A DNA stretch of 64,000 bases from Bacillus sp. Marseille-Q1617 (GTDB lineage: Bacteria > Bacillota > Bacilli > Bacillales > Bacillaceae_B). This document shows positions 1 through 10,142 of this stretch, piece by piece (the stretch's first letter is position 1; each line of letters starts with the position of its first letter). The stretch spans positions 434,001 through 498,000 of the forward strand of contig NZ_CAHJXM010000003.1 in assembly GCF_903645295.1 (NCBI RefSeq), in the 5' to 3' direction. Under the pieces are notes generated by a model. The model was not told where the DNA came from. It saw only the letters and a list, made by a program, of their open reading frames with translations, and did not search any database. The translations under genes and the position numbers were made by a program.

Positions 1-162
1 CCGATTGTCATCGATAAAAATGGTGATGTATTGAATGCTTATGGAGTGGACCCGCTGCCTACCACCTTTCTTATCAATCCAGAAGGGAAGGTTGAAAAGG
101 TTCTGACAGGCACCATGACAGAAGAAGACGTCAAAAGCCATATGGAAAGCATCAAACCTTAA
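1..162 (+). CDS. resA: ResA C-terminal fragment, thiol-disulfide oxidoreductase (partial)
   Basis: This is the 3' end of a gene that begins before the window: 53 codons in frame 1 ending in TAA. The residues [14 protein letters not shown] match the cis-proline loop and following strand of thioredoxin-fold TlpA/ResA proteins. ResA is a membrane-anchored extracytoplasmic thioredoxin that reduces the haem-binding cysteines of apocytochrome c so that ResB/ResC can attach haem. The catalytic CxxC lies upstream and is not visible. Position directly before resB supports the name. The identification rests on the short fragment plus gene order. Confidence 0.85.
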   Translation, partial: PIVIDKNGDVLNAYGVDPLPTTFLINPEGKVEKVLTGTMTEEDVKSHMESIKP

Positions 163-201
163 TGCAACAGAGTTCGAACTTAAAATAAGGAGTTTTATTT
201 T

Positions 202-1839
202 ATGAAGGTAATAAAATGTGAATGCGGACACGTCAATCCTGTTGGAACTGTTCTCTGTGAATCATGCGGACGTGCCCTGACATCCGAAGCAAAAGAAGAA
301 AAGCTTCATGATATGCGCTACGAGGGCAGTGCCAGACGCTCTCAAACGTATAACAAATCAATCATCGACAAAGTGTGGAATTTCTTTTCATCAGTGAAAG
401 TGGGGGTCTGGCTGATCGTCATTACATTGATAGCTTCTGCGGTGGGGACGATTTTTCCACAGAAACAATATATCCCTTCTGTACTTCCTCCTGAACAATA
501 TTACGAAGAGGTTTACGGATTTGCCGGAAATCTGTATTACACACTGGGCTTCCACGATCTATACAGTTCCTGGTGGTACCTCTTATTGATAGCTTCCATC
601 GGGGTATCATTGGTCATCTGCAGCCTGGACCGGGTCATCCCTCTGCATCGTGCACTAAAGAACCAGCGTGTTTCACGCCATGAAAGCTTTTTAAAGCGCC
701 AGCGGGTATATGGAGTGACAGAAACGACCAACATAGATGGTAACCTTGAGGAAATCAAGAAAAAGCTCAGTAATAAGAAATACAAGGTCCGTGAAGAAAA
801 CGGAAACATCCTTGCAGAGAAAAACCGCTTTTCCAGATGGGGTCCATACGTCAATCACGTAGGGCTGATCATCTTCTTGATAGGCGGTATGCTGCGATTC
901 GTGCCGGGAATGTATATAGACGAAACAATATGGATCCGGGAAGGCGAGAAGAAAGCTGTACCGGGCACGAAGGACGAGTACTATATCGAAAATAAAGAGT
1001 TCACTCTTGAAAACTACGATAATGAAGACAAAGATGTTTTTCAACAATCGATTGAACGAGTCGGCACCATTGCGAAAAACTATCAATCGGATGTGGTACT
1101 GTATAAAGAATCCGGAAAAACACTTCCAGGTGAAAAAGCAGATTTGAAGATGGAGAAAGAGGACTCAATAAAAGTCAACCACCCTCTTAAATTCGAGAAC
1201 TTCGCCGTGTATCAGACAAGCTACAAATTGAATGAATTCAAGTCGATGTCTTTTACATTTGATAACAAAGAAAGTGAAAAAACCTTTGGTGAATTCACGG
1301 TCGATTTGTTTGATCCGAAGGACAAATACGATTTTGGTAACGGGTATAGTGTTGAGTTAATGGGATATTACCCAAACTTCACAGGCTTTGATGAAAGCGG
1401 GGAACCTATTTCCGATAAACCTGTTCCTGATAATCCTGCCTTCCTGTTTAAATTGTTTTCACCAGATAAACCTGAAGGTGAAATCAGTTTCGTAGGAATC
1501 AGAAAGAACCTCGAACCCCTCGGAGAGAATGAGTTCAAAGTCTCATTTGCGGGAGTCGATACCCGCGACGTATCGGCATTGACCGTTCACAAAGATTTGA
1601 CCTTATGGATTATTGCTCTTGGAGGAGCTATATTTATGATAGGTGTTGTCCAAGGCGCCTACTGGCACCATCGCAGAATTTGGTTCAGAAGAAGCGGGGA
1701 TGGTAGTTTAATAGTAGCCGGACACACAAACAAAGGCTGGTTTGGCTTAAAAAATGAGCTGAATGCAATTCTTGAAGGTACGGATATTGGAATGCCGGAG
1801 GACCAGCAAGAAAAGGAGAGTAAGGAGGAACAAGGATGA
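202..1839 (+). CDS. resB: ResB, cytochrome c synthesis (Ccs1) membrane protein
   Basis: The 545-residue protein is the ResB/Ccs1 half of the system II haem ligation machine. With ResC it moves haem across the membrane and attaches it to CxxCH motifs of c-type cytochromes such as QcrC, encoded later in this window. Four Cys (6, 8, 19, 22) form a probable N-terminal zinc ribbon in the cytoplasm. Hydrophobic segments lie near 67-85, 123-142, 214-231 and 467-488, with a long extracytoplasmic domain between the last two, the usual ResB layout. The start follows AAGGAG at about 187-192. The stop overlaps the resC start (ATGA), indicating translational coupling. Confidence 0.95.
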   Translation: MKVIKCECGHVNPVGTVLCESCGRALTSEAKEEKLHDMRYEGSARRSQTYNKSIIDKVWNFFSSVKVGVWLIVITLIASAVGTIFPQKQYIPSVLPPEQYYEEVYGFAGNLYYTLGFHDLYSSWWYLLLIASIGVSLVICSLDRVIPLHRALKNQRVSRHESFLKRQRVYGVTETTNIDGNLEEIKKKLSNKKYKVREENGNILAEKNRFSRWGPYVNHVGLIIFLIGGMLRFVPGMYIDETIWIREGEKKAVPGTKDEYYIENKEFTLENYDNEDKDVFQQSIERVGTIAKNYQSDVVLYKESGKTLPGEKADLKMEKEDSIKVNHPLKFENFAVYQTSYKLNEFKSMSFTFDNKESEKTFGEFTVDLFDPKDKYDFGNGYSVELMGYYPNFTGFDESGEPISDKPVPDNPAFLFKLFSPDKPEGEISFVGIRKNLEPLGENEFKVSFAGVDTRDVSALTVHKDLTLWIIALGGAIFMIGVVQGAYWHHRRIWFRRSGDGSLIVAGHTNKGWFGLKNELNAILEGTDIGMPEDQQEKESKEEQG

Positions 1840-3026
1840 CAGCGACGTCAATGGCCGAATGGAGCAGTAATTTACTCTATATCGCCTTTATTATGTATTT
1901 AGTTGCAACATTATTTCTTGGCGGAAGCATCCGTCAAAAGAATACGACAGAAACAAATCAAAGAAGATGGGGCCAAATCGGTATTGTCATTACCATAATA
2001 GGATTCGCGGCTCAACTCGGCTTTTTCTTCCTAAGATGGGCCGTAGCCGGCCATGCACCCGTAAGTAATCTGTTTGAATATACCACGTTCTTTGGGATGA
2101 CACTGGTAGGGTCGTTCATCATCATTTATTTCATTTACAAGAAAACGATTCTGGGTGTAGTGGCGCTGCCCATTGCATTATTGATCATTGCTTATGCCAG
2201 CATGTTCCCTAAAGATATAAGCCCGCTGATTCCGGCTCTCCAAAGCGACTGGCTGAAGATTCACGTCACTACCGTAGCTGCCGGTGAAGCGATTCTTGCA
2301 ATCAGTTTCGTAGCAGGATTGATTTATTTACTGAAGTCAGTGGATCATACAAAAGGAAACAGGCAGTCATTCTGGCTTGAAACAGTCATGTACGGAATCA
2401 TTGTAGTCGTTGGATTTATTGTGGCATCAACAGGGTTCACATTAACGAATTATGAGGCGACCTTCAACTATATTAACCAACAAGGCCAGGAAGCAGTATC
2501 GGAATATACGCTTCCAGCTATCGTGGGTCCTAATGAAGGTGAATTGGTAACAGAAAATGTCATGGAACCTTGGGCGGAAATGCCCGAATTGATCAATGCC
2601 AAAAAATTGAATACGGTCATTTGGTCATTCATTACCGGAACCGTGATATACCTGTTATTGCGCCTCGCATTCAGGAAACGCATCGCTGCAAAGATCCAGC
2701 CTGCGGTTAAGTATGTCAATTTAGATTTAATGGACGAAATCGGTTATCGTTCTGTACTGATCGGGTTCCCTGTATTTACATTAGGCGGATTGATTTTTGC
2801 CATGATATGGGCTCAAATCGCCTGGACCAGGTTCTGGGGCTGGGATCCGAAAGAAGTATGGGCGCTTATCACCTTCTTATTCTATGCCGCTTTCCTGCAT
2901 CTCCGCCTTTCGAAGGGATGGCACGGGGAAAAGTCAGCCTGGCTGGCAGTCATCGGTTTTGCTATCATCATGTTTAACCTGGTGGCTGTAAACCTTATCA
3001 TCGCAGGATTGCATTCCTACGCATAA
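1836..3026 (+). CDS. resC: ResC, cytochrome c synthesis (CcsA) haem-handling protein
   Basis: The 396-residue polytopic membrane protein is the CcsA/ResC partner of ResB. The family signature WGWDPKEVW lies near residue 335, the tryptophan-rich haem-presenting loop, and [15 protein letters not shown] near residue 70 is also typical of CcsA. About eight hydrophobic segments are visible. It starts four bases inside resB, with GGAGGAA (1822-1828) as the binding site. An intrinsic terminator follows, so resA-resB-resC can end before resDE. Some transcripts are known in B. subtilis to read through into resDE. Confidence 0.95.
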   Translation: MTATSMAEWSSNLLYIAFIMYLVATLFLGGSIRQKNTTETNQRRWGQIGIVITIIGFAAQLGFFFLRWAVAGHAPVSNLFEYTTFFGMTLVGSFIIIYFIYKKTILGVVALPIALLIIAYASMFPKDISPLIPALQSDWLKIHVTTVAAGEAILAISFVAGLIYLLKSVDHTKGNRQSFWLETVMYGIIVVVGFIVASTGFTLTNYEATFNYINQQGQEAVSEYTLPAIVGPNEGELVTENVMEPWAEMPELINAKKLNTVIWSFITGTVIYLLLRLAFRKRIAAKIQPAVKYVNLDLMDEIGYRSVLIGFPVFTLGGLIFAMIWAQIAWTRFWGWDPKEVWALITFLFYAAFLHLRLSKGWHGEKSAWLAVIGFAIIMFNLVAVNLIIAGLHSYA

Positions 3027-3041
3027 AACTGGACTAAATGG

Positions 3042-3090
3042 GAGGCTGACGAAACGGGAATCAATTTCTCTTTGAGTCAGCCTCTTTTTT
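3042..3090 (+). terminator. Intrinsic terminator after resC
   Basis: A nine-base stem (GAGGCTGAC at 3042-3050 pairing with GTCAGCCTC at 3076-3084) is followed by six T. It separates resABC from resDE, so resDE probably also has its own promoter in this gap. Confidence 0.85.
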
Positions 3091-3140
3091 GAATTACAAT
3101 AAGGATAATGATGAAACCAACTCTAAAGGGGGATTTATAT

Positions 3141-3857
3141 ATGGAAGAAAGCATTCGCATATTGGTTGTAGATGACGAAGACCGAATTAGAAGATTACTG
3201 AAAATGTACTTAGAAAGAGAAAATTATACGATCGATGAAGCAGAAAACGGGGAAGAAGCTTTGGAAAAAGCCCTTGAATATGACTATGACTGTATATTAC
3301 TCGATATCATGATGCCGGGAATGGATGGAGTCGAGGTGTGTAAGCATCTTCGTGAAACGAAATCCACCCCTGTGATCATGCTGACCGCCAAAGGCGAAGA
3401 AGTGAACAGGGTGCAGGGCTTCGAGGTGGGGACGGACGATTATATAGTGAAGCCATTTTCACCAAGGGAAGTCGTCCTCAGAGTGAAAGCGTTGTTAAGA
3501 CGCTCATCCAAAACTAATTACATACAAACCGAGGCAAAAGCGAAAGACCTTATCGTATACCCGCACCTAACAATCGACAATGATGCCCATCGCGTTACAG
3601 CAGACGGGGTAGACGTTAACCTGACACCAAAAGAATATGAACTGCTTTATTTCCTTTCAAAATCTCCTGATAAGGTTTTTGACCGGGAGCATCTTCTTAA
3701 AGAAGTATGGCATTATGAATTCTTTGGAGATTTGAGAACGGTGGATACTCATGTGAAAAGATTAAGAGAGAAGCTGAATAAAGTTTCTGAAATGGCTGCT
3801 AAAATGATCGTCACCGTTTGGGGAGTGGGATATAAATTCGAGGTTACAAATGAATGA
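3141..3857 (+). CDS. resD: ResD, response regulator of aerobic/anaerobic respiration
   Basis: The 238-residue OmpR/PhoB-type response regulator has acidic pocket residues D11, D12 and D55 (phosphoacceptor, in [11 protein letters not shown]) and the conserved Lys in VKPFSPRE. It ends in a winged-helix DNA-binding domain finishing at [10 protein letters not shown]. ResD-P activates cytochrome maturation, nitrate respiration and oxidase genes. I chose ATG 3141 because AAAGGGGGA (3125-3133) sits correctly before it. An in-frame ATG at 3108 would add 11 residues but lacks a good site. It overlaps resE by four bases. Confidence 0.95.
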   Translation: MEESIRILVVDDEDRIRRLLKMYLERENYTIDEAENGEEALEKALEYDYDCILLDIMMPGMDGVEVCKHLRETKSTPVIMLTAKGEEVNRVQGFEVGTDDYIVKPFSPREVVLRVKALLRRSSKTNYIQTEAKAKDLIVYPHLTIDNDAHRVTADGVDVNLTPKEYELLYFLSKSPDKVFDREHLLKEVWHYEFFGDLRTVDTHVKRLREKLNKVSEMAAKMIVTVWGVGYKFEVTNE

Positions 3858-5623
3858 GGCTTTGGCGTAGTGTAGTCGGTAAACTGTGGGTCACCATATT
3901 ATTACTGGTCTCATTTGTCCTTTTCATATTAACGATCCTGCTGCTCGAGTTTTTCCAGAACTATCATGTAGATGAAGTAGAGAAGGAATTAACGAATACA
4001 GCAGAAAAAGTGGCCAGAGTCGTCGAAAATCACAAGGACCTGGAACTTGGGATGGAACTGGGAAAGGAAATCATCGATGAACCGGTGAATATCCTGATTG
4101 TGCTGGATGATGACAAATCGGTTTATTCCCATGATTCAAAAGGGAGTCACCGTGATATCCACAACCTCATCATGAAGGATAAAGACTTGCAAAAAGTCTC
4201 CGCCGAAGAAACGGTAAAGAAAGAGTTTGAACTATCCTCCGGCTCTTCAGACAACAGATACGAAAATATTATCGTGGTAGGAACACCGCTGCATATTGAT
4301 GACCGTGACGGAGCGGTGTATTTATATCAATCACTTGGGGTCATTAAAGATACTACCCGGCAAACGACTAAGCTCATCCTTCTTGCTGCCGGGATAGCCA
4401 TCATTTTGACTACCATCTTTGCCTTTTTCCTTTCTACTCGCATTACAGCGCCTTTAAGAAAAATGAGGGAAGCAGCTTTCGAAGTGGCAAAAGGCAAATT
4501 CGATACGAAGGTACCGATCCTTACTAAGGATGAGATAGGGGAATTAGCTACTGGCTTCAACCAAATGGGAAGGCAGCTCAAATTCCATATCAATGCTCTG
4601 AGTCAGGAGAAAGAACAGCTTTCGAGTATTTTAAGCAGTATGGCAGATGGAGTCATCACGTTCAACCGCGATGGGACCATCCTGATAACCAATCCACCTG
4701 CAGACAGGTTCCTGCAGCAGTGGTACTACGAGCAGAGTGACACGGATGATGAGCCGATTCCGACATCTGTCAAAGAACTCCTCCAAAATGTAGTAGTCAC
4801 CGAGACCGAACAGACTGGAGAAATCACCCTTCAGGGAAGGTCTTATGTCGTGATTGTCAGCCCTCTCTATAATAATAATACCATCAGGGGTGCGGTGGTG
4901 GTTGTCCGGGATATGACGGAAGAGAGAAGGCTGGATAAACTACGCAAGGATTTCATCGCAAATGTATCGCACGAGCTTCGCACCCCGATTTCCATGCTCC
5001 AGGGATACAGTGAAGCAATCGTGGATGATATCGCAGAATCCGAGGAAGAAAAGAAAGAGATAGCACGAATCATTTATGATGAATCTCTCAGGATGGGTCG
5101 CTTGGTGAATGATTTGCTGGATCTTGCAAGAATGGAAGCAGGCCATATCACATTAAACAAGGACTCCGTACCGATCATGCCGTTTACGGAAAGAGTGACC
5201 AATAAGTTTCTCGGACCGGCAAGGGATAACCGGGTTTCGATTTACTTTGAAAGCAGCGTCGATTTAACGAAGGAAATGACCATGGACCCGGACAGGGTGG
5301 AACAGGTATTGACTAACCTGATCGACAATGCAGTAAGGCACACCCCGGAAGAAGGGACCGTTACCGTGTCACTGACGGAAGGGAAGGGTGGCTTTCTGTT
5401 TCATGTGAAAGACACAGGCTCTGGAATACCTGAAGAAGATCTTCCTTTTGTGTTTGAACGCTTTTATAAGGCAGATAAGGCAAGAACGAGAGGGAAATCA
5501 GGAACAGGACTCGGCTTGGCAATTGCCAAGAATATAGTAGAAGCACACAAAGGTCATATTCAGGTTCATAGCAAGCTTGATCAAGGGACAACATTCACAT
5601 TCTTTCTTCCTTTTCAGTCATAA
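3854..5623 (+). CDS. resE: ResE, sensor histidine kinase partner of ResD
   Basis: The 589-residue membrane kinase phosphorylates and dephosphorylates ResD in response to oxygen limitation and nitric oxide. Domain order is TM1 (about 12-32), an extracytoplasmic sensor region, TM2 (about 173-193), HAMP, a PAS domain (about 255-350), HisKA with His373 in NVSHELRTP, then an ATPase domain with N box ([11 protein letters not shown]), G1 (DTGSGIP) and G2 (GTGLGLAI) motifs. Length matches the B. subtilis protein. It is translationally coupled to resD and is the last gene of the respiratory regulon cluster here. Confidence 0.95.
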   Translation: MRLWRSVVGKLWVTILLLVSFVLFILTILLLEFFQNYHVDEVEKELTNTAEKVARVVENHKDLELGMELGKEIIDEPVNILIVLDDDKSVYSHDSKGSHRDIHNLIMKDKDLQKVSAEETVKKEFELSSGSSDNRYENIIVVGTPLHIDDRDGAVYLYQSLGVIKDTTRQTTKLILLAAGIAIILTTIFAFFLSTRITAPLRKMREAAFEVAKGKFDTKVPILTKDEIGELATGFNQMGRQLKFHINALSQEKEQLSSILSSMADGVITFNRDGTILITNPPADRFLQQWYYEQSDTDDEPIPTSVKELLQNVVVTETEQTGEITLQGRSYVVIVSPLYNNNTIRGAVVVVRDMTEERRLDKLRKDFIANVSHELRTPISMLQGYSEAIVDDIAESEEEKKEIARIIYDESLRMGRLVNDLLDLARMEAGHITLNKDSVPIMPFTERVTNKFLGPARDNRVSIYFESSVDLTKEMTMDPDRVEQVLTNLIDNAVRHTPEEGTVTVSLTEGKGGFLFHVKDTGSGIPEEDLPFVFERFYKADKARTRGKSGTGLGLAIAKNIVEAHKGHIQVHSKLDQGTTFTFFLPFQS

Positions 5624-5708
5624 ATCGATGGTAAACGCAGGTGTATAAAGGAAAATGAAGAAATGTGACGATAAATCTTGTTACATGGGGAACAATTTTC
5701 ACTCGAAA

Positions 5709-5756
5709 AGTCAGCAGTAGATACCTCGGAGAGTAGGGAATACTGTTGGCTTTTTT
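5709..5756 (+). terminator. Intrinsic terminator after resDE
   Basis: GTCAGCAGTA (5710-5719) pairs with TACTGTTGGC (5741-5750), ten pairs including two G-U, with a loop of about 21 bases, followed directly by six T. Confidence 0.7.
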
Positions 5757-5802
5757 AGATTAATGTCCGGTTTTGAAATGAGTTAAAAAAAATGTTCCAG
5801 TG

Positions 5803-5830
5803 TGTAACGTTTTTATAAAATAATCGACTA
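5803..5830 (+). promoter_or_regulatory. SigX-type ECF promoter for sigX-rsiX
   Basis: TGTAAC (5803-5808) and CGACTA (5825-5830) are separated by 16 bases. This fits the ECF sigma-X consensus (TGTAAC at -35, CGAC at -10) known for the autoregulated sigX promoter of B. subtilis. It implies that SigX drives its own operon. Confidence 0.75.
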
Positions 5831-5853
5831 ATCAGTTGACGGGGAGGTATAAA

Positions 5854-6408
5854 ATGGACTCCGTTTTTGACGAATTATATGCTAAATATCACCAGGATGT
5901 TTACAACTTTTTGATCTATATGGTGCAGAACCGGCAGCAGGCTGAAGACCTCGTTCAGGAAGTGTATATCAGGGTTCTTAAGTCCTACCAGCACTTTGAA
6001 GGAAAAAGCACCGAGAAAACGTGGCTTTTTTCCATTGCCAAAAATGTGGCGATCGATCACTTTAGAAAACAGAAAAACTGGAAGAACCGCATATTGGAAA
6101 AATTCGATTGGAACCGCAGTGACCTGTCTTCCGATGAAGCACCGCCTGAAGAAATCATCGTCGCCAATGAAGAAATACAAATGTTATATCAATGTTTGAA
6201 ACATTGTTCAACAGACTACCGCCTGGTCATCATCATGCGATACCTGCAGGAATTGTCCATCAAAGAAACGGCTGAAGTATTGGAATGGTCCGAAAGTAAA
6301 GTGAAGACAACGCAGCATAGAGCATTGAAATGGCTGAAAATAGAGATGAATCAGCGTCTGGGAAAGGAGGAGAAGGAGATTGAAGAAATCAGAATGGAAC
6401 GATCGTGA
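5854..6408 (+). CDS. sigX: SigX, ECF RNA polymerase sigma factor
   Basis: The 184-residue extracytoplasmic-function sigma factor has region 2 at about residues 5-70 (DVYNFLIYMVQNRQQAEDLVQEVYI) and region 4 at about 110-165 (YRLVIIMRYLQELSIKETAEVLEWSESKVKTT, a helix-turn-helix). In Bacillus, SigX responds to cationic antimicrobial peptides and changes surface charge (dlt, pssA). The start is ATG 5854 with GGGGAGG at 5840-5846; the upstream in-frame TTG at 5836 overlaps this site and is rejected. The gene after it encodes the anti-sigma factor, and location after resE matches B. subtilis. Confidence 0.92.
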   Translation: MDSVFDELYAKYHQDVYNFLIYMVQNRQQAEDLVQEVYIRVLKSYQHFEGKSTEKTWLFSIAKNVAIDHFRKQKNWKNRILEKFDWNRSDLSSDEAPPEEIIVANEEIQMLYQCLKHCSTDYRLVIIMRYLQELSIKETAEVLEWSESKVKTTQHRALKWLKIEMNQRLGKEEKEIEEIRMERS

Positions 6409-7624
6409 AATGGAAGAGATGATTAGACAGCTGCCCACGATAAAAGATGAACGTCATCCTTCCTATATATACGCCCAAGTGAGAAAAAAGAACAAGGCGT
6501 GGACCGGTATGCGCAAATATGTACCAGCCCTGGCGGCGCTTGCTGCGCTATTTATTGTAGTCCTGTTGACGCCTGCACTCATGTCACAGCTGTCCAGTGA
6601 AGATAGTGCGATGGAAGGGGCTTATTCTACTGATTCTTCAGGTGGTGAAGCGAAAACTGCAAAGGATTCTCCCGCCTCTGACTCAGATCCCGGAATAGCC
6701 CAGAACTCCGCCCAGGACCCCAAGGAAGAAAGTCAACTCAAAATGGCGGAAGGGAATAACGAGAATAACGAATCAATGATGGTTCCTGCAACAGAGTCAC
6801 AACATGATAGGCTTTCAGTGTATGAGGAAGATATCGATAATAAAGACTTTTATTCTTATGGACTTGTTTCTGGTGATGCCATACCAGTACCTGTGACGGT
6901 TATTTCCACAGCTGTCAAAGACCAGACAGACTGGGTGGGGCAGCATGAAAGCATTTCGAACCGGCTGCCGGAAACAGAGTGGGGTTTTCAGGATTATTTT
7001 CCGATCAAGGGGGATTTAACACTCAGTGAAAATAAGGAAAGTGTGGTACTGACTCTTGAGGATAACCATCCGTACAGTGGAAGCAGTGCAATAGAATCCA
7101 ATTTTTATCAATCGCTTCTATATTCATTTGAAGATAAAAATGTGAAGGAAATCATCCTTCAAAATAAAGATGGCAGCACACCGGAATTCAGTCACTATGG
7201 ACCACTGGCCTCCATTCCCCTGAATCAGGTTTTGCATCAAGCATATTATAGTTATTCACCTGACGGACAAGGCAGATATTTGGTTCCGGGATCCATCAGC
7301 CGGAACAATGTAAAGCAATCGATAGAAGCAATGAAAGAAGTGCCGTCAGACCTTTATAAAAGCGTGATACCAGACAGTATTTCAATGGAAGTGACAGAAT
7401 CTGAAAAAATGGTTTTCGTCAAGTTCAATGAGAAAGTAAATTTAGACGCTATGGAGTTCCAATCTGCTCAGGAATTCATTGAGGGGATACTGCTCACAGC
7501 CAAGAGTTCCGGCTATGAAAAAGTTCAGTTCCAAAATATTGAACAGGAAGAGTGGAATGGTTTTACCTTCACTGAGCCGCTGGAGACACCTTTAAGCCCC
7601 AACAAAAAAAGTTTGGATGAATAG
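6380..7624 (+). CDS. rsiX: RsiX, membrane anti-sigma factor for SigX
   Basis: The 414-residue protein has a short cytoplasmic N-terminus that would bind SigX, one membrane segment at about 48-66, and a large extracytoplasmic part. A low-complexity Ser/Glu/Asp-rich linker (about 75-140) comes first, then a region resembling the RsiX sensor domain. It starts at TTG 6380 behind AAGGAGGAGAAGGAG, overlapping sigX by 29 bases, which ties anti-sigma to sigma production. It is somewhat longer than B. subtilis RsiX, mainly through the linker. Function is assigned from position and topology, not from a catalytic motif. Confidence 0.88.
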   Translation: MKKSEWNDREMEEMIRQLPTIKDERHPSYIYAQVRKKNKAWTGMRKYVPALAALAALFIVVLLTPALMSQLSSEDSAMEGAYSTDSSGGEAKTAKDSPASDSDPGIAQNSAQDPKEESQLKMAEGNNENNESMMVPATESQHDRLSVYEEDIDNKDFYSYGLVSGDAIPVPVTVISTAVKDQTDWVGQHESISNRLPETEWGFQDYFPIKGDLTLSENKESVVLTLEDNHPYSGSSAIESNFYQSLLYSFEDKNVKEIILQNKDGSTPEFSHYGPLASIPLNQVLHQAYYSYSPDGQGRYLVPGSISRNNVKQSIEAMKEVPSDLYKSVIPDSISMEVTESEKMVFVKFNEKVNLDAMEFQSAQEFIEGILLTAKSSGYEKVQFQNIEQEEWNGFTFTEPLETPLSPNKKSLDE

Positions 7625-7633
7625 ATCATAGAC

Positions 7634-7677
7634 GACTGAAATGGAATGTGAAAATTCTATTTCGGTCATTTTTTTTA
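7634..7677 (+). terminator. Intrinsic terminator after rsiX
   Basis: GACTGAAATGGAAT (from 7634) pairs with ATTCTATTTCGGTC (ending 7667) with few mismatches, followed by a T run. Confidence 0.8.
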
Positions 7678-7846
7678 GTTGATGGACTTTTCTTGGTATA
7701 TTTATCTCCATCCTACGTAAACTACCAGAAGGGAATTTTTCACATTTCATATTTTTGGAAGGTTTTACATACAGTTTTAAGTGTAGTCTTTTGGCTTTAG
7801 TAATGGCCTTTATACGAAGTACTGGGGTACCTTAAGGAGGACAAGC

Positions 7847-8617
7847 ATGCTGTTGGATTATGTAAGAAGGTTTTTGATTGTTATTTTATTGGCTATATGT
7901 GTGAGTATCATGTTCCTTACCGGTAAGGAAGTGAAAGCCATGGCCAGCGAACCAGAAGGAAGATGGATTTTTCCAGTCAAAGGGGTAATAACAGATCTCT
8001 ATGGAACGCGCTCAGGCCATCATAAAGGAATGGACATCGCGGGGGAAGTGGGCTCACCTGTATTCGCAGCTGAAGGAGGAATAGTGAGCAAATCGTATTA
8101 TTCGGAAAGCTATGGCCATGTAGTATTTATCTCACATGAGAACGGATATGAAACGGTGTATGCACATCTCAATGATAGGGGGGTGTCTGAAAATCAGCGG
8201 GTGGGGCAAGGTGACCGGATCGGAAGTATGGGGAATACTGGAAGATCAACGGGCGCTCATTTGCATTTTGAAGTACATAAAGGGGAATGGACCATGGATA
8301 AACAAAATGCAATTGACCCTTTTGAACTTTATGGGCAAGGGGAAATCGGACAGTTGGTGTTTGCCAAAGAACATGATCCTTATCAAACGTTTGAAGCATC
8401 GGTAAATATAAAAAAGGCTCCTGAACAAGTCGTTGACCAAAAGAGGAAGATTGTAACGGAACCGCATCTCATACATACTGTAAAAAAGAATGAAACTTTA
8501 TGGGGGATTTCAAAGTACTATGGGTTGACTGTGGAAGACCTGCTGGAACTGAACAATCTTGAAATGAAGGATATCATCTACCCTGAGCAAAGGCTGAGAG
8601 TACAGACGCGAAGTTGA
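7847..8617 (+). CDS. Secreted M23 peptidoglycan peptidase with C-terminal LysM domain
   Basis: The 256-residue protein has an N-terminal signal or anchor segment (about 8-25). A complete LytM/M23 zinc peptidase domain follows: H59 and D63 (HKGMD) with H139/H141 (HLHFE) are the zinc ligands and H108 (YAHLND) is also conserved. A LysM peptidoglycan-binding domain lies at about 210-253. It would cut peptide cross-bridges outside the membrane. With all ligands present it looks active, unlike SpoIIQ-type degenerate relatives. The start follows AAGGAGG (7833-7839). It stands alone between rsiX and ribU, a place where I recall no such gene in B. subtilis. No substrate can be inferred. Confidence 0.85.
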   Translation: MLLDYVRRFLIVILLAICVSIMFLTGKEVKAMASEPEGRWIFPVKGVITDLYGTRSGHHKGMDIAGEVGSPVFAAEGGIVSKSYYSESYGHVVFISHENGYETVYAHLNDRGVSENQRVGQGDRIGSMGNTGRSTGAHLHFEVHKGEWTMDKQNAIDPFELYGQGEIGQLVFAKEHDPYQTFEASVNIKKAPEQVVDQKRKIVTEPHLIHTVKKNETLWGISKYYGLTVEDLLELNNLEMKDIIYPEQRLRVQTRS

Positions 8618-8649
8618 TTACTTCGAATTCGAAATGTTTTCCTTTCAAA

Positions 8650-8677
8650 TTGATCATTTCTTATGTATAATGATAAT
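8650..8677 (+). promoter_or_regulatory. Possible SigA promoter for the FMN riboswitch/ribU transcript
   Basis: TTGATC (8650-8655) and GATAAT (8672-8677) are 16 bases apart, shortly before the riboswitch. An overlapping TATAAT lies at 8666-8671 and could serve with a weaker -35. The exact choice is uncertain. Confidence 0.45.
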
Positions 8678-8695
8678 GTATAAAAAAATAAGATT

Positions 8696-8830
8696 CGTCT
8701 TCGGGGCAGGGTGAAATTCCCTACCGGCGGTAATGAAACACTGATTGTTTCTAAGCCCGCGAGCCTTTAGGGGCAGGATTTGGTGAGATTCCAAAGCCGA
8801 CAGTACAGTCTGGATGGGAGAAGATGAAGG
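8696..8830 (+). ncRNA. FMN riboswitch (RFN element) upstream of ribU
   Basis: The conserved RFN core is present in order: TCTTCGGGGCAGGGTGAAAT, CCCTACCGGCGGTA, AGCCCGCGAGC, then GGTGAGATTCCAAAGCCGA, the ACAGT segment, and GGATGGGAGAAGATG closing the P1 helix. This aptamer binds flavin mononucleotide. A terminator follows at 8891-8924, so high FMN is expected to stop transcription before ribU, as for ypaA in B. subtilis. Confidence 0.95.
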
Positions 8831-8890
8831 TTTTAGCCAAAACGTTTAGAAAATGGGAAGCTGAACGTTTATTTGGGTACGACTTTTCAG

Positions 8891-8924
8891 AACTCCGGGA
8901 TGTTAGTTAATCTGGGAGTTTTTT
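8891..8924 (+). terminator. Riboswitch-controlled terminator before ribU
   Basis: AACTCC (8891-8896) pairs with GGAGTT (8915-8920), followed by TTTT. It lies between the FMN aptamer and the ribU start and is the likely expression platform. Confidence 0.75.
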
Positions 8925-8984
8925 AGTGGTGCACAGGCTGAACGATCTTCTATGTGAGATGAATCTCCAAAGGGAGAGAATGCA

Positions 8985-9554
8985 ATGAAAAAAATGACGA
9001 CACGTACGTTTGTAACAATAGGTATGTTAAGTGCCATTTCGTATGTATTAATGCTTTTTAACTTCCCAATACCACCATTCCCTAAATTTCTGATGGTTGA
9101 TTTCAGTGATGTACCAGCACTGATTGCCACCATTACTTTAGGACCGCTTGCCGGCATACTTGTTGAACTGTTTAAGAATATCATCGACTATGTCATGACA
9201 GGCAGCGATACGGGTGTTCCAATCGGACACTTTGCAAACTTTGCAGCAGGAGTATTCCTGATCTTGCCGACTTACTACGTTTATTCCCGCTTTCAATCCA
9301 AGAAGGGGTTAATTGCAGGCTTGGTTACAGGAACGGTCGTAATGAGCATAGCGCTGGGGATACTGAATTATTTCGTCCTGCTTCCTGCTTACAAGTATTT
9401 CATGAATTTTGAACTGCCTGCAGGAATCATCCTTACGGGAATCGTGCCTTTTAACATTCTAAAGGGTGCGCTGGTTACCATTGTCTTCTTATTATTGTTT
9501 ATTCGTCTTCAAGGCTGGCTCACGAAACAGGTTACTGTAAACAGGGCAGCTTGA
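8985..9554 (+). CDS. ribU: RibU, riboflavin ECF-transporter substrate-binding subunit
   Basis: The 189-residue hydrophobic protein has five or six membrane segments and the RibU pattern near the N-terminus (ISYVLMLFNFPIPPFPKFLMVDFSDVP), which forms the flavin site in S components. It imports riboflavin together with the shared ECF T and A subunits encoded elsewhere. The upstream FMN riboswitch confirms the substrate. The start ATG 8985 is preceded by AAAGGGAGAG. A symmetric terminator follows. Confidence 0.95.
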   Translation: MKKMTTRTFVTIGMLSAISYVLMLFNFPIPPFPKFLMVDFSDVPALIATITLGPLAGILVELFKNIIDYVMTGSDTGVPIGHFANFAAGVFLILPTYYVYSRFQSKKGLIAGLVTGTVVMSIALGILNYFVLLPAYKYFMNFELPAGIILTGIVPFNILKGALVTIVFLLLFIRLQGWLTKQVTVNRAA

Positions 9555-9572
9555 TGATCATATGATAAAGAT

Positions 9573-9605
9573 AAAGCTCTGTCAGCTTTTGCTGACAGAG
9601 CTTTT
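9573..9605 (+). terminator. Intrinsic terminator after ribU
   Basis: A perfect stem AAAGCTCTGTCAGC / GCTGACAGAGCTTT with a four-T loop and a T tail. Its symmetry lets it work from the other strand too. Confidence 0.88.
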
Positions 9606-9628
9606 AATATGCAAATGATTCGCATTAG

Positions 9629-9656
9629 AAAAGGCGACCGTCATCGATCGCCTTTT
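9629..9656 (-). terminator. Intrinsic terminator after fer (minus strand)
   Basis: AAAAGGCGA (9629-9637) pairs with TCGCCTTTT (9648-9656). On the minus strand the stem is followed by T residues just after the fer stop. Confidence 0.7.
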
Positions 9657-9667
9657 AAGTATGATGA

Positions 9668-9940
<273 letters not shown>

Positions 9941-10142
9941 CTATATAATCAATCATTCATTATACATAAAATGAGTTAGAAAAATAACCTAATTTATATT
10001 TTATAGAGGAACGTAGAACATTTCAATAGTTAGACCCTTTATTTATTATATTTATCCTATCTGTATAAAACAAAACATCGAAAGAGGTGAATTTCGTGGT
10101 ACAATATTTGACAATAACCTGCAAAAACAGAGGGGCACTCCA

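Noticed and set aside
3108..3140. Upstream start for resD
   Set aside because: The added 11 residues are encoded across the ribosome binding site of the ATG at 3141, and family alignment favours [10 protein letters not shown].
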